Of a DNA stretch of 64,000 nt, positions 21,631 through 32,840 are shown piece after piece. Source of the DNA: Oscheius sp. JU75 (lineage: Eukaryota; Nematoda; Chromadorea; Rhabditida; Rhabditidae); contig JASJZC010000001.1 of assembly GCA_037178855.1 (NCBI GenBank), positions 5,208,001 through 5,272,000 on the forward strand, given 5' to 3'. The notes beneath the pieces are model-generated. The model worked only from the letters and a program-made list of their open reading frames with translations. It was not told the origin of the DNA and searched no databases. Both the position numbers and the translations under genes were made by a program. The first letter of the stretch is position 1. Each line of letters begins with the position of its first letter.

Positions 21631-21854
21631 TCCGACTTCTGCCCCTTTTCCTCGAGAAAATACAGGTCTTTTCTCCTAGACTCCCCAATGTTTATATCTT
21701 TTCCATGTGCCTTTTTCTTCGACCTAATAAAATACGATTCATTATGGAAGTCTCGGGGCAATTGTTTTGATAGATGGCAACAAGAGGGCGTGAGAAAATG
21801 GAAGCGTGAGCAAAACGGACCTCGTACTAGCTGAAGAAGCAGGAAAAGGGAGCT

Positions 21855-23255
21855 CTAGGCAGTTTTGTTCTTCTCCTTGCTGATTCGAAGAGCTTTCAAG
21901 ATGAGAGTGATGGAGACTATCAGGATAAGTCCGCCCACAGCAATCACACTCATCGCTTGTTTGTCCTCCGTCAGTTCGATCGCCTTCTCCTTCACAAACT
22001 CGTACACGTGTTCGATGGCAGTCGGAGGCTCTGGGACTCTGGAAGTACTTCATATACTGTCGTAGATTGAACAAGAACCGACCTGTGTCCGCGCTGTTCC
22101 TTGAACTTGAAAAGGGCAAAGTTGACCAGACTGCGCACGTCTTTAGCCGATTCCTTGTAGCGGTAGACTTTCCCGCGGTGGAATCTGGAAGTTCTTTGTT
22201 GGTATCGCCAGAATCACTCTTAATTATATCAGCTTTAGACTAGTTACACACCAGTTTTGTAAATTTGGTGAAATAGCAATCAAAACTCACAACAAGAAAG
22301 CCGGACAGTCGGACTCGTCGACGTCGAATCGGTCACTGACGTCATCGTTGACACTCATCTCCACCTTTCCGACATGAACGAGCCCTCGCAGTTTGTGAGC
22401 GACCGTCTCCCACATTGGAAGGAACGAGTTACAGGCTCCTTCATCGGCATCATAACTGAACTCCCGATTTGATTCTACAGAGCAAACTTCGACTTACAAC
22501 ATGACAAACCAGTCAAGAGCGCCCTCGTCTGGACTGTGACTGTCTGTTTTCCTCTCGAAGTCGTTGTCTGTCAGCTCCCAAGTGACAACCTCTTCATGCG
22601 AACGAAGCCAGCGGAGAACTGTCTGGCTGTCTTTGAAGTCTCCATCATACATGATCGGATTCTTTCGACGATAGTAGACCATGGCAGGGAAGGTGTTGAC
22701 ACCGAGCTCGCGAGCTACTGCTCGGTCATCAGTCTTCACTACCTGGAAGTTTAAAAGTGGTTCCCTCTGATTATCAGAGTTTCCAGGATACAGTTTGGAA
22801 CTCAAGGAACAAATTAATAGACTACCTGAACATATCCAGTGGCCTCGATGTCATCGTCGATCTCTTCCACTTCTGACAACGCATCAGAGCAAGAAGGACA
22901 TTGTGTTCTGCCCCCATCTGAAAGCTTTGTTCCATTTGTTATCAAGAAAATCTACAGAAGAATATGACGAGATTTTTGCTGGCGTCTCTCAGTATTTCGT
23001 CGATTTTGTCTTCGTCCACATCGTCGATCGACTCTTCTTCTGTGAGCTCATGATGTACTTCGGCCTTCTGTAACAAGTTTCGCTGTTGCTATTTGTGTAA
23101 AAAGAGCCAACCTTTGTCTGTTTTCCACTGGACTTGGGAGCTGGCGGAGCTGGAGCGACATGATCGTCGGCTACGGTGACCTTCACATGATTCTTCTTCT
23201 TTGCCTCGACGGCCAAAAGATAAAAGATAATCGGGAGAAGGAGTATTAAACGCAT
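21855..23255 (-). CDS. Thioredoxin-domain type I membrane protein (PDI/TMX-like)
   Basis: Signal peptide MRLILLLPIIFYLLAVEA at the start (ATG 23255; an upstream in-frame ATG at 23324 is possible). An Ala/Pro linker is followed by an acidic block (HHELTEEESIDDVDEDKI) and a thioredoxin-like domain (NLVIFF, then TQCPSCSDALSEVEEIDDD with a CPSC pair, VVKTDDRAVARELGVNTFPAM with the cis-Pro NTFPAMVYY context, YDGDFKDSQTVLRWL). A second thioredoxin-like domain has no CxxC (FLPMWETVAHKLRGLVHVGK, DVDESDCPAFLLFHRG). A C-terminal membrane helix (VIAVGGLILIVSITLILKAL) and a short basic tail ending KEKNKTA close the protein. It is likely an ER or secretory-pathway redox or chaperone protein. Related insect multi-thioredoxin membrane proteins exist; I cannot fix an orthologue. 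Confidence 0.7.
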
Positions 23256-23930
23256 CGAGCGATCAATGTGCCTGGGCAGGCGCAGAGACAACGAACCCCA
23301 GAGCTCTATGGCAAAAGCCCTCACGCATTACACACAGAGGATCTTTCTATCGGCCTCGACTCAACAAACGCGCCGAAAACCTGTGTTTGTATTTCGACAC
23401 GGATACGAGGCTTAGACACGTCCTAAGAAACAGTACAGAAATTGATTCATCTAGTGAAAAGAGAGTGTCTGTTCTGGAAACATAGTCGCCACTGCACGCA
23501 GTTTTATTTTGTTATGTCAGTACTGTCAGCGTAGATTCTAACTAAAAGACAAGACAAGGAAGGCAACGTGATCAGAGCCGTGTTCACGTCCGAGGGTTTT
23601 CAAACACTCTTTAGACATGCTCCGTTCGCGGCCTGAACTTGATTCCTCCTGACAATGAGCAGGAGGACTAAAGTCAAAAGCTATCTGTCTCTTAGCACTT
23701 ATTTCACTTCAAAAATCAGACTCTATATAATACTCAACTATTTACAATTAAAGACTGTTAGCTTATGTTGCTCGCCCAGAAGAACTGCTGATTCATATTT
23801 CAAGCCCTAAAGACCCGAGCGATATTCAAACGGAATGAGATGGGCCCCGCGTCTTCTCAATCTCCTCGAAGATAATTGACTCGTCGGAGTACCCTTCTCT
23901 TCTAACCCAGGAGCGATTAACACCGTTATT
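23256..23930. other. Intergenic, divergent upstream region
   Basis: Lies between the minus-strand thioredoxin-like gene and the plus-strand nicotinic receptor gene, so it should hold both promoters. A tatataa-like motif is near 23722; no gene is seen. Confidence 0.35.
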
Positions 23931-25957
23931 ATGGATTTCCTGTTCACAATATCCCTACTACTTCCTCTTGTTATTTCTGGGAATAAGTCTCATCAACCCT
24001 ACAATCGTTTGTTTGAAGATCTCATGAACAAGTAGGCTTCATACAACTGTCTGTCGAATATTACCAGATACAACCGACTAGTACGTCCCGTGGAGAACCC
24101 AAACAATACCATAAACATCGAATTCAAACTGCATCTTGGAATGCTGGTCGATGTTCAAGAAAAGGTTCAAGTCTTGACGACTAATGGCTGGCTATACCAT
24201 GTAACTTGGGTGAATAAGAGTCAAGTAAAGAGACTCAGAGATGGTTCGATCCCCGTCTACGATGGAACCCGAAAGAGTATGGCGGCGTCACAGATATCCA
24301 TATACCCGGAGAAATGCTGTGGCTTCCCGATATTATACTGTACAATAAGTATGTTTAACCTAATGGTTTCATCAACTTTCTTCAGTGCCCATGGTAGTCC
24401 ATCGGTCTCTTCCATCACCAAGGCCTTAGTCAGTTCCGACGGGACAGTCACTTGGATGGCTCCCGTAATTTACGACTCTTTTTGCAACATTGACATCGAA
24501 TGGTACCCCTACGACATACAGGAGTGTGAACTTAAGTTCGGAAGTTGGACTTATTCGGGGACCCAACTCAATCTCATTCATGTGAGCTCTTTTTCGGATC
24601 TTATTGAAAATATAGCCGCGATCGGACAATGTTGTTCTCAAAATGAAGGGCCAGGAACAGACGTGGAGAGTTGAGGAAGGAGTAGATCTGTCAGCCTACC
24701 AGGAGTCTGTCGAATGGGATCTGCTGTCAGTTGACGGTACTCGCCACGAAAAGTGGTACCCCTGCTGTGACTACCCGTATCCTTTGAAATCACATTGAAA
24801 ACGACATAGTTTAGGTCGATTGACATAACCTATAGACTCGTCATTCGAAGAAAGAAGCTCTTTTTTACAGTAAACCTTGTTGGTCCTTGTGCCAGCATTG
24901 CCGCTCTCACTTCTTGGGCAAGTCTTGTATCTCTTTTAAAGATCAGGTATTTACAGGTCTTCTACTTACCGTGCGAAAGCCACCAAAAAATCCAACTCTG
25001 TATATCCGTTTACGTTGCATTGACTCTATTTGTCCTTCTCTTGGCGAGTCTTCTACGAAAAAGAAATAAACGCTTACGGATTAGGCAGAGCTCATACCTC
25101 CCACGTCTATAGTAATGCCACTGATCCTGAAGTACCTCGTCTTCACTCTTCTGATGGTTTCAGCTTCAGTCATTTCAACCGTATCTGTATAAAAGCTAAT
25201 TAAAGAAACTCGAAATCTTTTCAGGTCCAACAAATTCATTATAGAACCTCGAAGAACATGCCGTGTTGGGTAAAACGTATCTTCATTCAATGGTTCGGCA
25301 GAGCTTTGCTGATATCGCGAAAAACCGAAGAAGCAAACTTTCATAGACAGGCTCAGCATCACAAGGTTTTAATGTCATTCTCAGATCTTATAAAAAGAGA
25401 ATTCAGCAAGTCAACGCCCTGTCGGCGATGTCAATTCTTGAAAAACACTTTCAGAAGACGATTTTTGACATTGAGATGTCTACAAAAAAGAAAGCCAAAC
25501 CTATGAAGACAATCAACAGTATGTTTATGGAATTACCTCTTTTAGCAAGGTCCAGGAGTGTGAGACACGGCAGTTCTGAAGTACAGCCTGATAACAGGTA
25601 TGAGACGAAATTTCGTTTGCCATTAATGTTCCAGGCGGAGCTTCCGTTGTCTAGAAGGGCAGAAACTAATCCCGATAGCTGCAAGCAATGTACGAGAACA
25701 ACTAAAGAATGCTGAAAAGAATGTCCACTACATAGCCAACACGTTGACAGAGCGAAGAAAACAAGACGAAGTAGGTCAAACATTCCAAGCAATAGTTTTA
25801 GTGCGAAGCCGACTGGAGATTTGTATCACTTGTAATAGACCGGATTCTTCTAATTATCTTTGCATCAGTTATCTTGATAGGATCTGCGTGGCTCCTTCTC
25901 TCAGCACCTTCAATAACCGATGAACGACCCGGCCTCACAAAAACAACCCACGAATAA
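23931..25957 (+). CDS. Nicotinic acetylcholine receptor alpha-type subunit
   Basis: A pentameric ligand-gated channel subunit. Signal peptide MDFLFTISLLLPLVISG, then YNRLVRPVENPNNTINIEF. After a 29-nt intron (24210-24238) comes WFDPRLRWNPKEYGGVTDI, then GEMLWLPDIILYNN. The Cys-loop CNIDIEWYPYDIQEC has 13 residues between cysteines. Loop C has the vicinal pair WYPCCDYPYP, which marks an alpha subunit. M1 is FFTVNLVGPCASIAALTSW, split by a 30-nt intron (24927-24956) before VFYLP. M2 is KIQLCISVYVALTLFVLLLA, then KLIPPTS. M3 is PLILKYLVFTLLMVSASVIS. An intracellular loop (MPCWVKRIFIQWFGRALL ...) leads to an amphipathic stretch and M4 (DRILLIIFASVILIGSAWLL). Stop is at 25955-25957. Odd point: the residue before the M2 Lys is Gln where most cation-selective subunits have Glu. 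Confidence 0.88.
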
Positions 25958-26091
25958 AAAAAAAAAAAGAAAACCTTGCGCTAGGTGTAAAATTGGTTTA
26001 TGGAAGTCCAATTGAACAATAACAAGCAGGTGGTGACTTGGGCTGTTGAGGCTTGATGACGACCACGTAAATGGAGCCGAAGGGTGACAGC

Positions 26092-26263
26092 TTACTTCTT
26101 CTGGGCTCTTCTCTTGCGCTTCAGACGACGCATACGCTTCTTACGCCACTGAAAAACAACTTTAGTTCAAACCGCAAAAAAGAGAAACGCTGGACAGATT
26201 GACAACGAACAGTGCTAGTTCAACCGCCAATAAAAGTAGAAAATAACTCACCTTTTCTCTCAT
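26092..26263 (-). CDS. RPL41: Ribosomal protein L41 (eL41)
   Basis: The smallest ribosomal protein. Exon 1 at 26252-26263 encodes MREK. After a 103-nt intron, exon 2 (26092-26148) encodes WRKKRMRRLKRKRRAQKK and stop. The total is 22 residues, against 25 in most eukaryotes; the invariant WRKKRMRRLKRKRR core is complete. The human start MRAK is MREK here, and the C-terminal tail is replaced by AQKK. Confidence 0.92.
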
Positions 26264-26750
26264 ATTGTTTGCAGTACTCCGGACGGGCTGACCCGAAAGA
26301 CGAAGCACTGAAAAAAGCAGATAAAAAGATGGTTGAGGAAGGAAGAAGAAAAAAAATTCCAACAGCCTAGACGAGGCAAGTAAACAAAACTAGACTATTA
26401 GCGAATAGTAGGAGAACGTCTCCGTTGTTTTTTTTTTCAATGCGAAAGACTTGCAGAATTTTTTGGACAAGAATAAGAAGAAGAAAAGATGAGAATGGAG
26501 AAGGGAAGAGCGAATGCAGAATGAGATTTTAGGCCAGAGAAGGGCAGGCGACCTCACGAGTTGATTTCGTCGCAGGACCCACGCGGAATGACGCCGATAC
26601 GCAACTAGCGGTAATTCAAAAATTCGACATTCAAAACGCAACTAGAGCAGAGGAACTATTGGCATAAATAATTTTCCTGTTACTTTTGGTGAAATCGCTA
26701 ATCATTACTATAAAAAGAGTGTTCTAAACAATCATGTTCCAAAAACACAA
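26264..26750. other. Upstream of RPL41, no gene seen
   Basis: AT-rich with a poly-T tract at about 26428-26440. No coding signal. Confidence 0.35.
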
Positions 26751-26751
26751 C

Positions 26752-26925
26752 TTATTGCCAAAATTGGATGGCAAGTCAACTATGGGCGCACTCTAGAACT
26801 TGGCTTTCCCAGTGGCTTCACTGTGAAATCTTCTGTTACTACAAGAGGCGCAGCCGTCAATGTGAACTGGTTGCAAAAAAGATGACGAAGCCGTGCGAGA
26901 TGGCTGGTAGAAAACTAAAGTTCAA
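26752..26925 (+). repeat. Dispersed repeat family, copy B
   Basis: Aligns with 39975-40155 along most of its length: ttattg(cc/tc)aaaattgg(a/g)tgg, aagtcaact.tggg, ctctagaactt, agtg..tcac, tctt(c/t)tgttactac, ggcgcagc, and gacgaagccgt against gacggcgaagccgtc. It lies between the RPL41 upstream region and the PNISR 3' end. Confidence 0.7.
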
Positions 26926-26989
26926 ACGACTGCGAAGCAATAGTAAAACTCAACTGTTTATTTCGTAAACTTGTGCCAAGCCAACAAAA

Positions 26990-27710
26990 TTACTTGTACA
27001 AACTGGGATCACGGTGTAAAGGACGTACAAATGAAATGTGAGAATCTACGGGTCGAACACTTACCTGTGACGGCGCGACTCTCGGCTACGAGAACGTCTT
27101 CTGCTGTCGCGTTTTCGTTCTCGGGAGCGACTTCTCTTCCGGTCTCTGGATCTTTTTCGTTCGCGGGAACGACTTCTCTTCTTTTTTTTCTTGTGACCGA
27201 CTTCGTTTTCTCTCCCTTTTTCTTTCTGGACTACGACTCCGAGACCGACTTCTGTAAATTGTAAAGATTAGAAACAACGAAGATGACAACTTTTTATGCC
27301 GGTTTTCCTCGATTCCAGTGCTACGCTGACTGGATACCGCAGCTTCTTTGTCTCCAGGTTCGTCTGTTTCCTGGACTTTCGGAGACGAAACAGATCCTGA
27401 AAAACGTCGATGTTCCCAAGTTTTAAAAACGTTGAAAGTCATGGGCCAACGTATCTCGTTCGAATTGTCCTATCATCCTTGTCTGTCTGTGTGTCTGAAG
27501 CCCTAATTGCCAGTAGTCAAGTCAGTTTATAAGGCTGTTTGTCTGGGGGAACATTACTTGGCAGTAGTGGTACAACTGAGGGAGGGCGATGCAGACAAGT
27601 CCAGAGAACTCGAGTAGCATCTGGTAGTCTTTCGAGGCACAGGTTTAGGAAGAAAGAGTAAAGAAAGACTACCAGATGCTACTTGAATTCCAGACACCGC
27701 TCGCAGTGGT

Positions 27711-27741
<31 letters not shown>

Positions 27742-29946
27742 GAAAGAAAGAGGCGGACAAAAGATGCCAGAGGAAAAGACAAGGACAGATGGACAGAAAG
27801 TAAGAGAAGCAAGGTACGGTCAAACTATTGAGACCATAACTGTTACGGGAATATAGCCAAGCTTGTTTCGACAGTCATCATATAACCACAATAATTGGAG
27901 CTGAAAGGAATGGTCCTACCTCGTTCGACGATAGATTTACTAAAATTTCTGGGGATACCAATCGGAGCTTTGAATTCAAAGTCTTCAGTTTTTGTCGTCT
28001 TGGCTGGCTCTTCGTCATCGCTTCTCTCACTCTCGTCGTCATCATCTCCGCCTAAACCAAAAGGTTACTTCGGTGCTCGGAACTTTGCGCGTAATAGAAG
28101 CATGTAATCAAAAGAGATAAAAGATGAATTGGTTGAAGCAATGAAAAGAATTGAAAATTAACATACCGAGGCTCGACAAAGCCGCCAATGCGGAACTCTT
28201 GGCCAGAAGTTTAGGTTCGGCTATAAAGAATGACGATTTATTGTTAGACAAATGTGGGCACTTGAGACACAATTGAAAGTGTTGAGATGTCTGAAAAAAG
28301 ATGCGAAAGAAACCTTCTAGTTTGACGGATTCTCGACGAGCGTCGGCGATTGTACTCTTTAGAAGATTGTCGGTTCCCTCGGTCAAAATAGTTGTCATGA
28401 ACTGCCGAATGAAGTTCATCTGAAAGCAGTCGAAGACGACATTTTGAAAACCTACAGCGTGTTCTCGTACTTCTTCCTCGGATAGTTTTGGAAGCTCTTC
28501 TTTGAACTTTGTCTGAACTTCGTCTCGCCTTCCGTCATTGTCTGTCTCTTCATCACTGCTGTCACTATCCTGAGTTAGTCTTTTGTTATGAGAGAATGAC
28601 AATGGTCCTACAAATCTAGACTTTCCGGCCAGTTCTCGTCGTTTTTTCTTCTCCTCTTCGGCTTGTCTTATCCGTTCCTCCTTCTCAGCCTGTTTCTGCT
28701 TCTCTCTTTCGGACTTTTCTAGTCCTTCCCTAATCCAAGCAGGAAGCTTTTTCCTCGCATTGTCATCTACAAAAGATCGTGACTAATACAAATCATGTCA
28801 ATCATACCCATATCTGATATTCCGGAAAACATTGGGATGTCGGGCGGTGGAGGAACAGGAGCCGGCTCTTCCACATGATTCGAACCATGATAGAAATGCT
28901 GTGGTGGACCAGAAGAATAGTGAGGCTGTGGAGGTGGGTATCTGAGACTTTGGTCCATAAGAGGCTGTGGTGGAGGTTTGTGACTGGCCGACGGGAAAAG
29001 AGCCTGAGGTGGAGGCGCAGGTTTTGGTGGTGGTGGCATTCTCGGTGGAGGGGGTTGCCAGTTGAATCCCCATTCGTCTTCTGTTGGAGGTGGTGGTGGA
29101 TTAAATCCCATCAGCTGAAAACGAGATGTTCAGGAAGGTAGTTATGCACGGTTCACACAATATTTAAACCAATTAGGTGTTATGGAGTGGCTCTGTCGCG
29201 TTGTGGTCACTCGGACCAGAATTCAAAATCGATAAGACATGTCTTGTCAAAATTAGTGAACGAGTGACTACAGAGCTAGCAAGGAAATAATATTCCTTCT
29301 GAGGTAGCTCAGCTCAACTTTTTGGGCATCAGGTGGAATAAGGAAAGGCTGACCAGGAAAAGATTATGTTTGCAAAATCATAGAGTGAACAGTGGAGCGG
29401 TCAACAAGATTCTGTGGTAGTCATTTTCTTACAACCTACAGGCGGAATTGCTGGTGGTCCACCCATTTGCCTTGGTGGTGCTGGAAAGAACGATCTCTGT
29501 TGAAGAGGTTGGTGCATAAATTGTTGAAGCGGTGATCCTTCAGAGAATCTCCCCATGGGATGCGGCATGAAGTGTCCAGGTGGGCCATGTGGAGCTGGTG
29601 GTACTCTCCAATCCTCAGAAATTGCCGGAGGTGGCCTCCAGCCGTCGTTATAACTCAGCCCCGTCAGAGGAGGTCCTCTTCTATAGTCGTTCATTGGTGG
29701 AGGAGGTGGTCTTGCATTTAGGTTCCTATTGTTCTGCTCCTGAAATGACTCTAAGACTAAGAGCTGTAAAAAGAACTACATAATGCAAGTTTGTAGCAGC
29801 CGGAAACACCCCGTATTCGGGCTCCTTCATGGCCATCCATTGCTGAGCGAGTTCAGCCCAATTCACTGAAAAATCAATAATTTCCGAAACTTAAAAATCG
29901 TACCTTGTTCATGGGGCATGTCACGATACCCGCTGAAGGGATCCAT
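26990..29946 (-). CDS. PNISR: PNISR-like Arg/Ser-rich splicing-associated protein
   Basis: ATG at 29946 (MDPFSGYRDMPHEQ) leads into VNWAELAQQWMAMKEPEY, the N-terminal block of PNISR (DWAALAQAWIAQRE). Long Pro/Gly-rich exons follow (NDYRRGPPLTGLSYNDGWRP, PPPPPTEDEWGFNWQPPPPR). Next are KKLPAWIREGLEKSERE, the diagnostic PNISR motif, GKSRFVGPLSFSH, the conserved helical block (VQTKFKEELPKLSEEEVREH, TTILTEGTDNLLKST) and KLLAKSSALAALSSLG followed by an acidic DDDDESERSDDEE. A C-terminal RS domain has repeated RSRSRERKR, and a short last exon ends LYK with stop 26990-26992 and AATAAA behind it. The nuclear-speckle role is family knowledge. An intron of about 480 bp near 27450-27920 carries a hairpin and a GA microsatellite. 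Confidence 0.82.
27606..27690. ncRNA. Perfect 21-bp hairpin, miRNA-precursor-like
   Basis: Positions 613-633 and 663-683 of the 27-kb block (27613-27633 and 27663-27683) are perfect reverse complements, with a 29-nt loop. Outside the 21 bp the stem continues for three pairs including one G-T, then one mismatch, then three more pairs (gaactcg against tgaattc), for about 27 pairs in all. It sits in a PNISR intron. The shape and arm length fit a microRNA precursor or a small foldback repeat. No seed family is recognised. Confidence 0.45.
27713..27736. repeat. (GA)n microsatellite
   Basis: Uninterrupted ga dinucleotide tract followed by gaaa-rich sequence, inside a PNISR intron next to the hairpin. 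Confidence 0.85.
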
Positions 29947-31286
29947 TTTGTCGGACGTCTCTTCTATAAATAGTCGCTTTTTCAATTAAGTTATCAAAAA
30001 AAGCTGGAATATAAAAGCGTCAATGAAAAGAGAAGTTTCGCTGTGAGGAAAAAAGATTTTGGATTGTGATAAATGGTCATCTAATACGTTACCGAAACTG
30101 TAAACCTCCCATTGGCCAGTCTGAAAGAGCACATGATACGCAAATGGGGTAGTCCTCTTTCATCCGGCAATTCAACTTCTGACGCAGTCATCGTCTACCT
30201 TAGTACATACTCAGAAGAAGTCGCCTGAAGGCAAAGCTGCAGGCGATAAACTGGTCATTTTTCCGTCATACTGTGTAGAAGAGACGAGAGGTTAGCACCA
30301 AAAGTTTCTTGTACAGAAAGGTTCTTAATTAATACCAGATACATTTTCTACCAAAGACGAACTCTACTGATCCAAATGAACAAGTCATGCGTACAGTGAT
30401 TCCTCTAGAAAAACAAAGACGGATCTTCAACTGAAAGACCCCTACCCAATGTATCAACCCGAGGTTGAGGAAGTTCCAGCAGTACTCGAGGGAAGTCTGG
30501 AAGACAAGGGTATCGCATGTATTACGACCATGGAAAAACAAGCGACGGAACCCGTCGATCGATTATTTACACGGATGTTCCAACATTCAGCGGTTACTCC
30601 TGATTTTCGCGAATCGATAACAGCTCTCATCCCGAAGAAGGGAGCCATCCGGACTTGGTCAACCGCCGTCATTTTCCCCATTGGAAGTTCTTTAGAAGCT
30701 CTTTTCTTTAGGTGTTGTCCAGGTTTTATAGAAGTTTGGAATTCAATCAGTTGGGTGAGCAGGTCGAACGTTGCTCATCCTTGGCCTCTCGGTCAATTGT
30801 ACCTTAGAGAGTTAAGAGGTGTCGCAAAAGATTGAAGCCTTAGACCGTCATCGACTCTTCCTCACCACAAACCTTACTACTTGAGAAAAGCTAGATAATG
30901 AATGGGAAATGTTCATATATGAGAGAGGAAAACGAAGAGGGGGATCGAACTGTGGGAGCTGCAAGGAAGCTTGGCGAGGAATCGATTCGATGCCATCATT
31001 AATTTATTAATTGTGAACCAATAGAAGGAAATATGGCCGAAAAGATAAAATAAAGCGTCGTAAAGCATAAGTCGAGATAATCAGTGCGTTTGTAGAGGCT
31101 CCATCTGTACGCAAAACTTCGTTACGTGTATTTTCGATCACGGTATGCGAAGCCGCGCTGCGTACGACCATTCGAAATCATGTCTCTTTTACTTTTGGCT
31201 GGCCGGAACTGTTTTTGTTAATGTTTTTCTTCTTATAAATCCGAAAAAAGATTGCCAGTGACTAATTAGAGTGTTTTCAGAGCAAA
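29947..31286. other. Mostly non-coding, holds a decayed retroelement piece
   Basis: Between PNISR and SmG. Apart from the reverse-transcriptase-like fragment at about 30.45-30.84 kb, I see no gene. The upstream region of SmG ends in gtgttttcag. Confidence 0.4.
30449..30835 (+). pseudogene. Possible decayed non-LTR reverse transcriptase fragment
   Basis: One frame contains VDRLFTRMFQHSAVTPDFRE followed by SITALIPKKG. This resembles the segment '...W(R/K)xSxIxPIPKKGD' before the first catalytic block of LINE (Jockey/CR1/RTE-like) reverse transcriptases. The expected NYRPISLL continuation is not recognisable, and upstream there are stops. If real it is an old truncated copy. Confidence 0.3.
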
Positions 31287-31650
31287 ATGAGCAAGACCCA
31301 TCCGCCCGAGTTGAAGAAGTACCTGGACAAGGAAATGGATCTGAAGCTCAATGGAAATCGGCGCATATCCGGTGTACTACGCGGCTTCGACCCTTTCATG
31401 AACATGGTTATTGAGGTAATGTCTTGTTTCTCTTCTTGCTCCCCTGAGCTACTAAAAACTCGAAAAACTTTCGGTTATCCTTATTTTTTACTCAAAATAT
31501 GAGAAAACAACTAAGCTTAGTGTGCGACACGTAATAGATGGTTTTCAGGATGCCATCGAATACCCTAGAAGTGGAGAAGCTGTTCAATTGGGCATGGTCG
31601 TCATCCGCGGAAATTCTGTAGTCATTATGGAACCGAAAGAACGCATTTGA
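31287..31650 (+). CDS. SNRPG: Small nuclear ribonucleoprotein G (SmG)
   Basis: Core Sm-ring protein of spliceosomal snRNPs. Exon 1 (31287-31415) and exon 2 (31549-31650) give 76 residues, the normal length. Sm1 motif: [20 protein letters not shown]; Sm2 motif: [18 protein letters not shown]. The N-terminus [19 protein letters not shown] is close to human SmG. The ATG follows gttttcagAGCAAA, an acceptor six bases upstream. The intron is 133 nt. Confidence 0.95.
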
Positions 31651-32176
31651 TTCTCTCCAAGATACTCTCGCGATTTATCGCAATTCCGCTTTTCGACACT
31701 TTGTTATAAGTTCATAAATCGTCTCTTCAGTTTCCGTCTAAAAGGGGGAACTCGGGCTAGCGTGTGTACGCTCGCGACCGCAGCGCCTCCCCTCCCCATT
31801 ATCGTCGTAAACAGCGCCTCTTGATATTTTTCTCCAATTTCCAAGTGACAGCTGTGATCGTTTCATATATCCTCGTCTTTAAAGCCTTTTGGCTCTCTAA
31901 ACAATTTTTCTTAGACTCCGCCAATTTGAATCTTCCCGTTATCATATAAGTGTAGCAAAGGACACTGCCGCTTTCCAATCCAGTTGTTTACAACGAAAAT
32001 AACGAGCGCTCGCTCACTCAATTCAACTCTTAAGAGAAAACCGACCGCAATGTCAGAACAGCCTAGCCAAATAAGTTAGTAAAAGATCTGCTTTAAAACG
32101 TTTATTTCAAAAAAGTATACAAATTGGAGTTCAAAATGTACAAATAGTGGGTGTACAGTAGATGTGGTTGCTGAGA
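31651..32176. other. Intergenic
   Basis: 3' flank of SmG and of the Cys-rich secreted gene (converging). No coding signal. A tttattt at about 32101 is the reverse complement of the AATAAA of the minus-strand gene. Confidence 0.35.
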
Positions 32177-32840
32177 TTAGCAGACGCAGAAGCCCTTGTT
32201 GCAGGGAAGACCGGCACAGCTGCTGTCAGCGCTATCCTTAGTGCAAGTCCTTAATATGTTAGTTAGTGTTGAAAGCTGGGAAAAACTTACTGGACGTTGC
32301 AGAGGCGGGTGAAGGCATCGAGGACGTCGGTGTAGTTGTTCTTCTGGTAGGCACCGTAGCAGTCGCAGAAGCCGTTCTGGCAGGCGTCTTTGAGACCTCC
32401 ACACTCGCCATCAGAAGAGCACCTAAACTAGAATGTTTCCTCTTACAGAACCAAAGCTTACATCCAGAAGTTCAGGCAGGCGTTGCAGTTGCAAGTTCCG
32501 AGGAAAGCTCCAAGACAGCGTCCACTTCCGCAATCGCCTAGAATTGACATGGATTAATGGAGAGAACATAATGAGAGCATGGAAAAAGTGGGGGAAACGG
32601 ACCGTCGTTGTAGCACTCGTTCATGGCAGTGCATGTGGCATTGCCGGTTTCACCAGAGCCAGAGGCGTCTCCAGAAGTGGCTTCGACATCCCTCTTGGGA
32701 CGATAAGAAGGCTCCTCGAGAATCTCGATCACGTCAATGGTTTCTTCAGCAGAAGCTTCGTAACCAGAGGACCCCGACGATTCCGAGGGGTAGGCGTTGA
32801 CGGCAAGAAGGAAAGCGCAGAAAATAGCAGCGCGGAACAT
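32177..32840 (-). CDS. Secreted Cys-rich protein with repeated Cys modules, unknown
   Basis: Exon 1 encodes a clear signal peptide (MFRAAIFCAFLLAVNA), an acidic Ser/Glu-rich spacer, a possible dibasic cleavage site (RPKRD) and NATCTAMNECYNDG. The following exons join in phase: DCGSGRCLGAFLGTCNCNAC LNFWM, CSSDGECGGLKDACQNGFCD CYGAYQKNNYTDVLDAFTRL, and TCTKDSADSSCAGLPCNKGF CVC, stop 32177-32179. The repeating unit is roughly C-x(5)-C-x(6..10)-C-x-C, so the mature part looks like two or three small disulphide modules after a propeptide. This recalls EB-type or defensive Cys-rich repeats, but no family can be named. Donor and acceptor phases are consistent at all three introns. Confidence 0.75.

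Noticed and set aside
27086-27250. SFPRTKK frame of the PNISR last large exon as the coding frame
   Set aside because: The adjacent frame gives regular RSRSRERKR repeats expected for the PNISR RS domain and reaches the last exon; the other frame ends in a premature stop.
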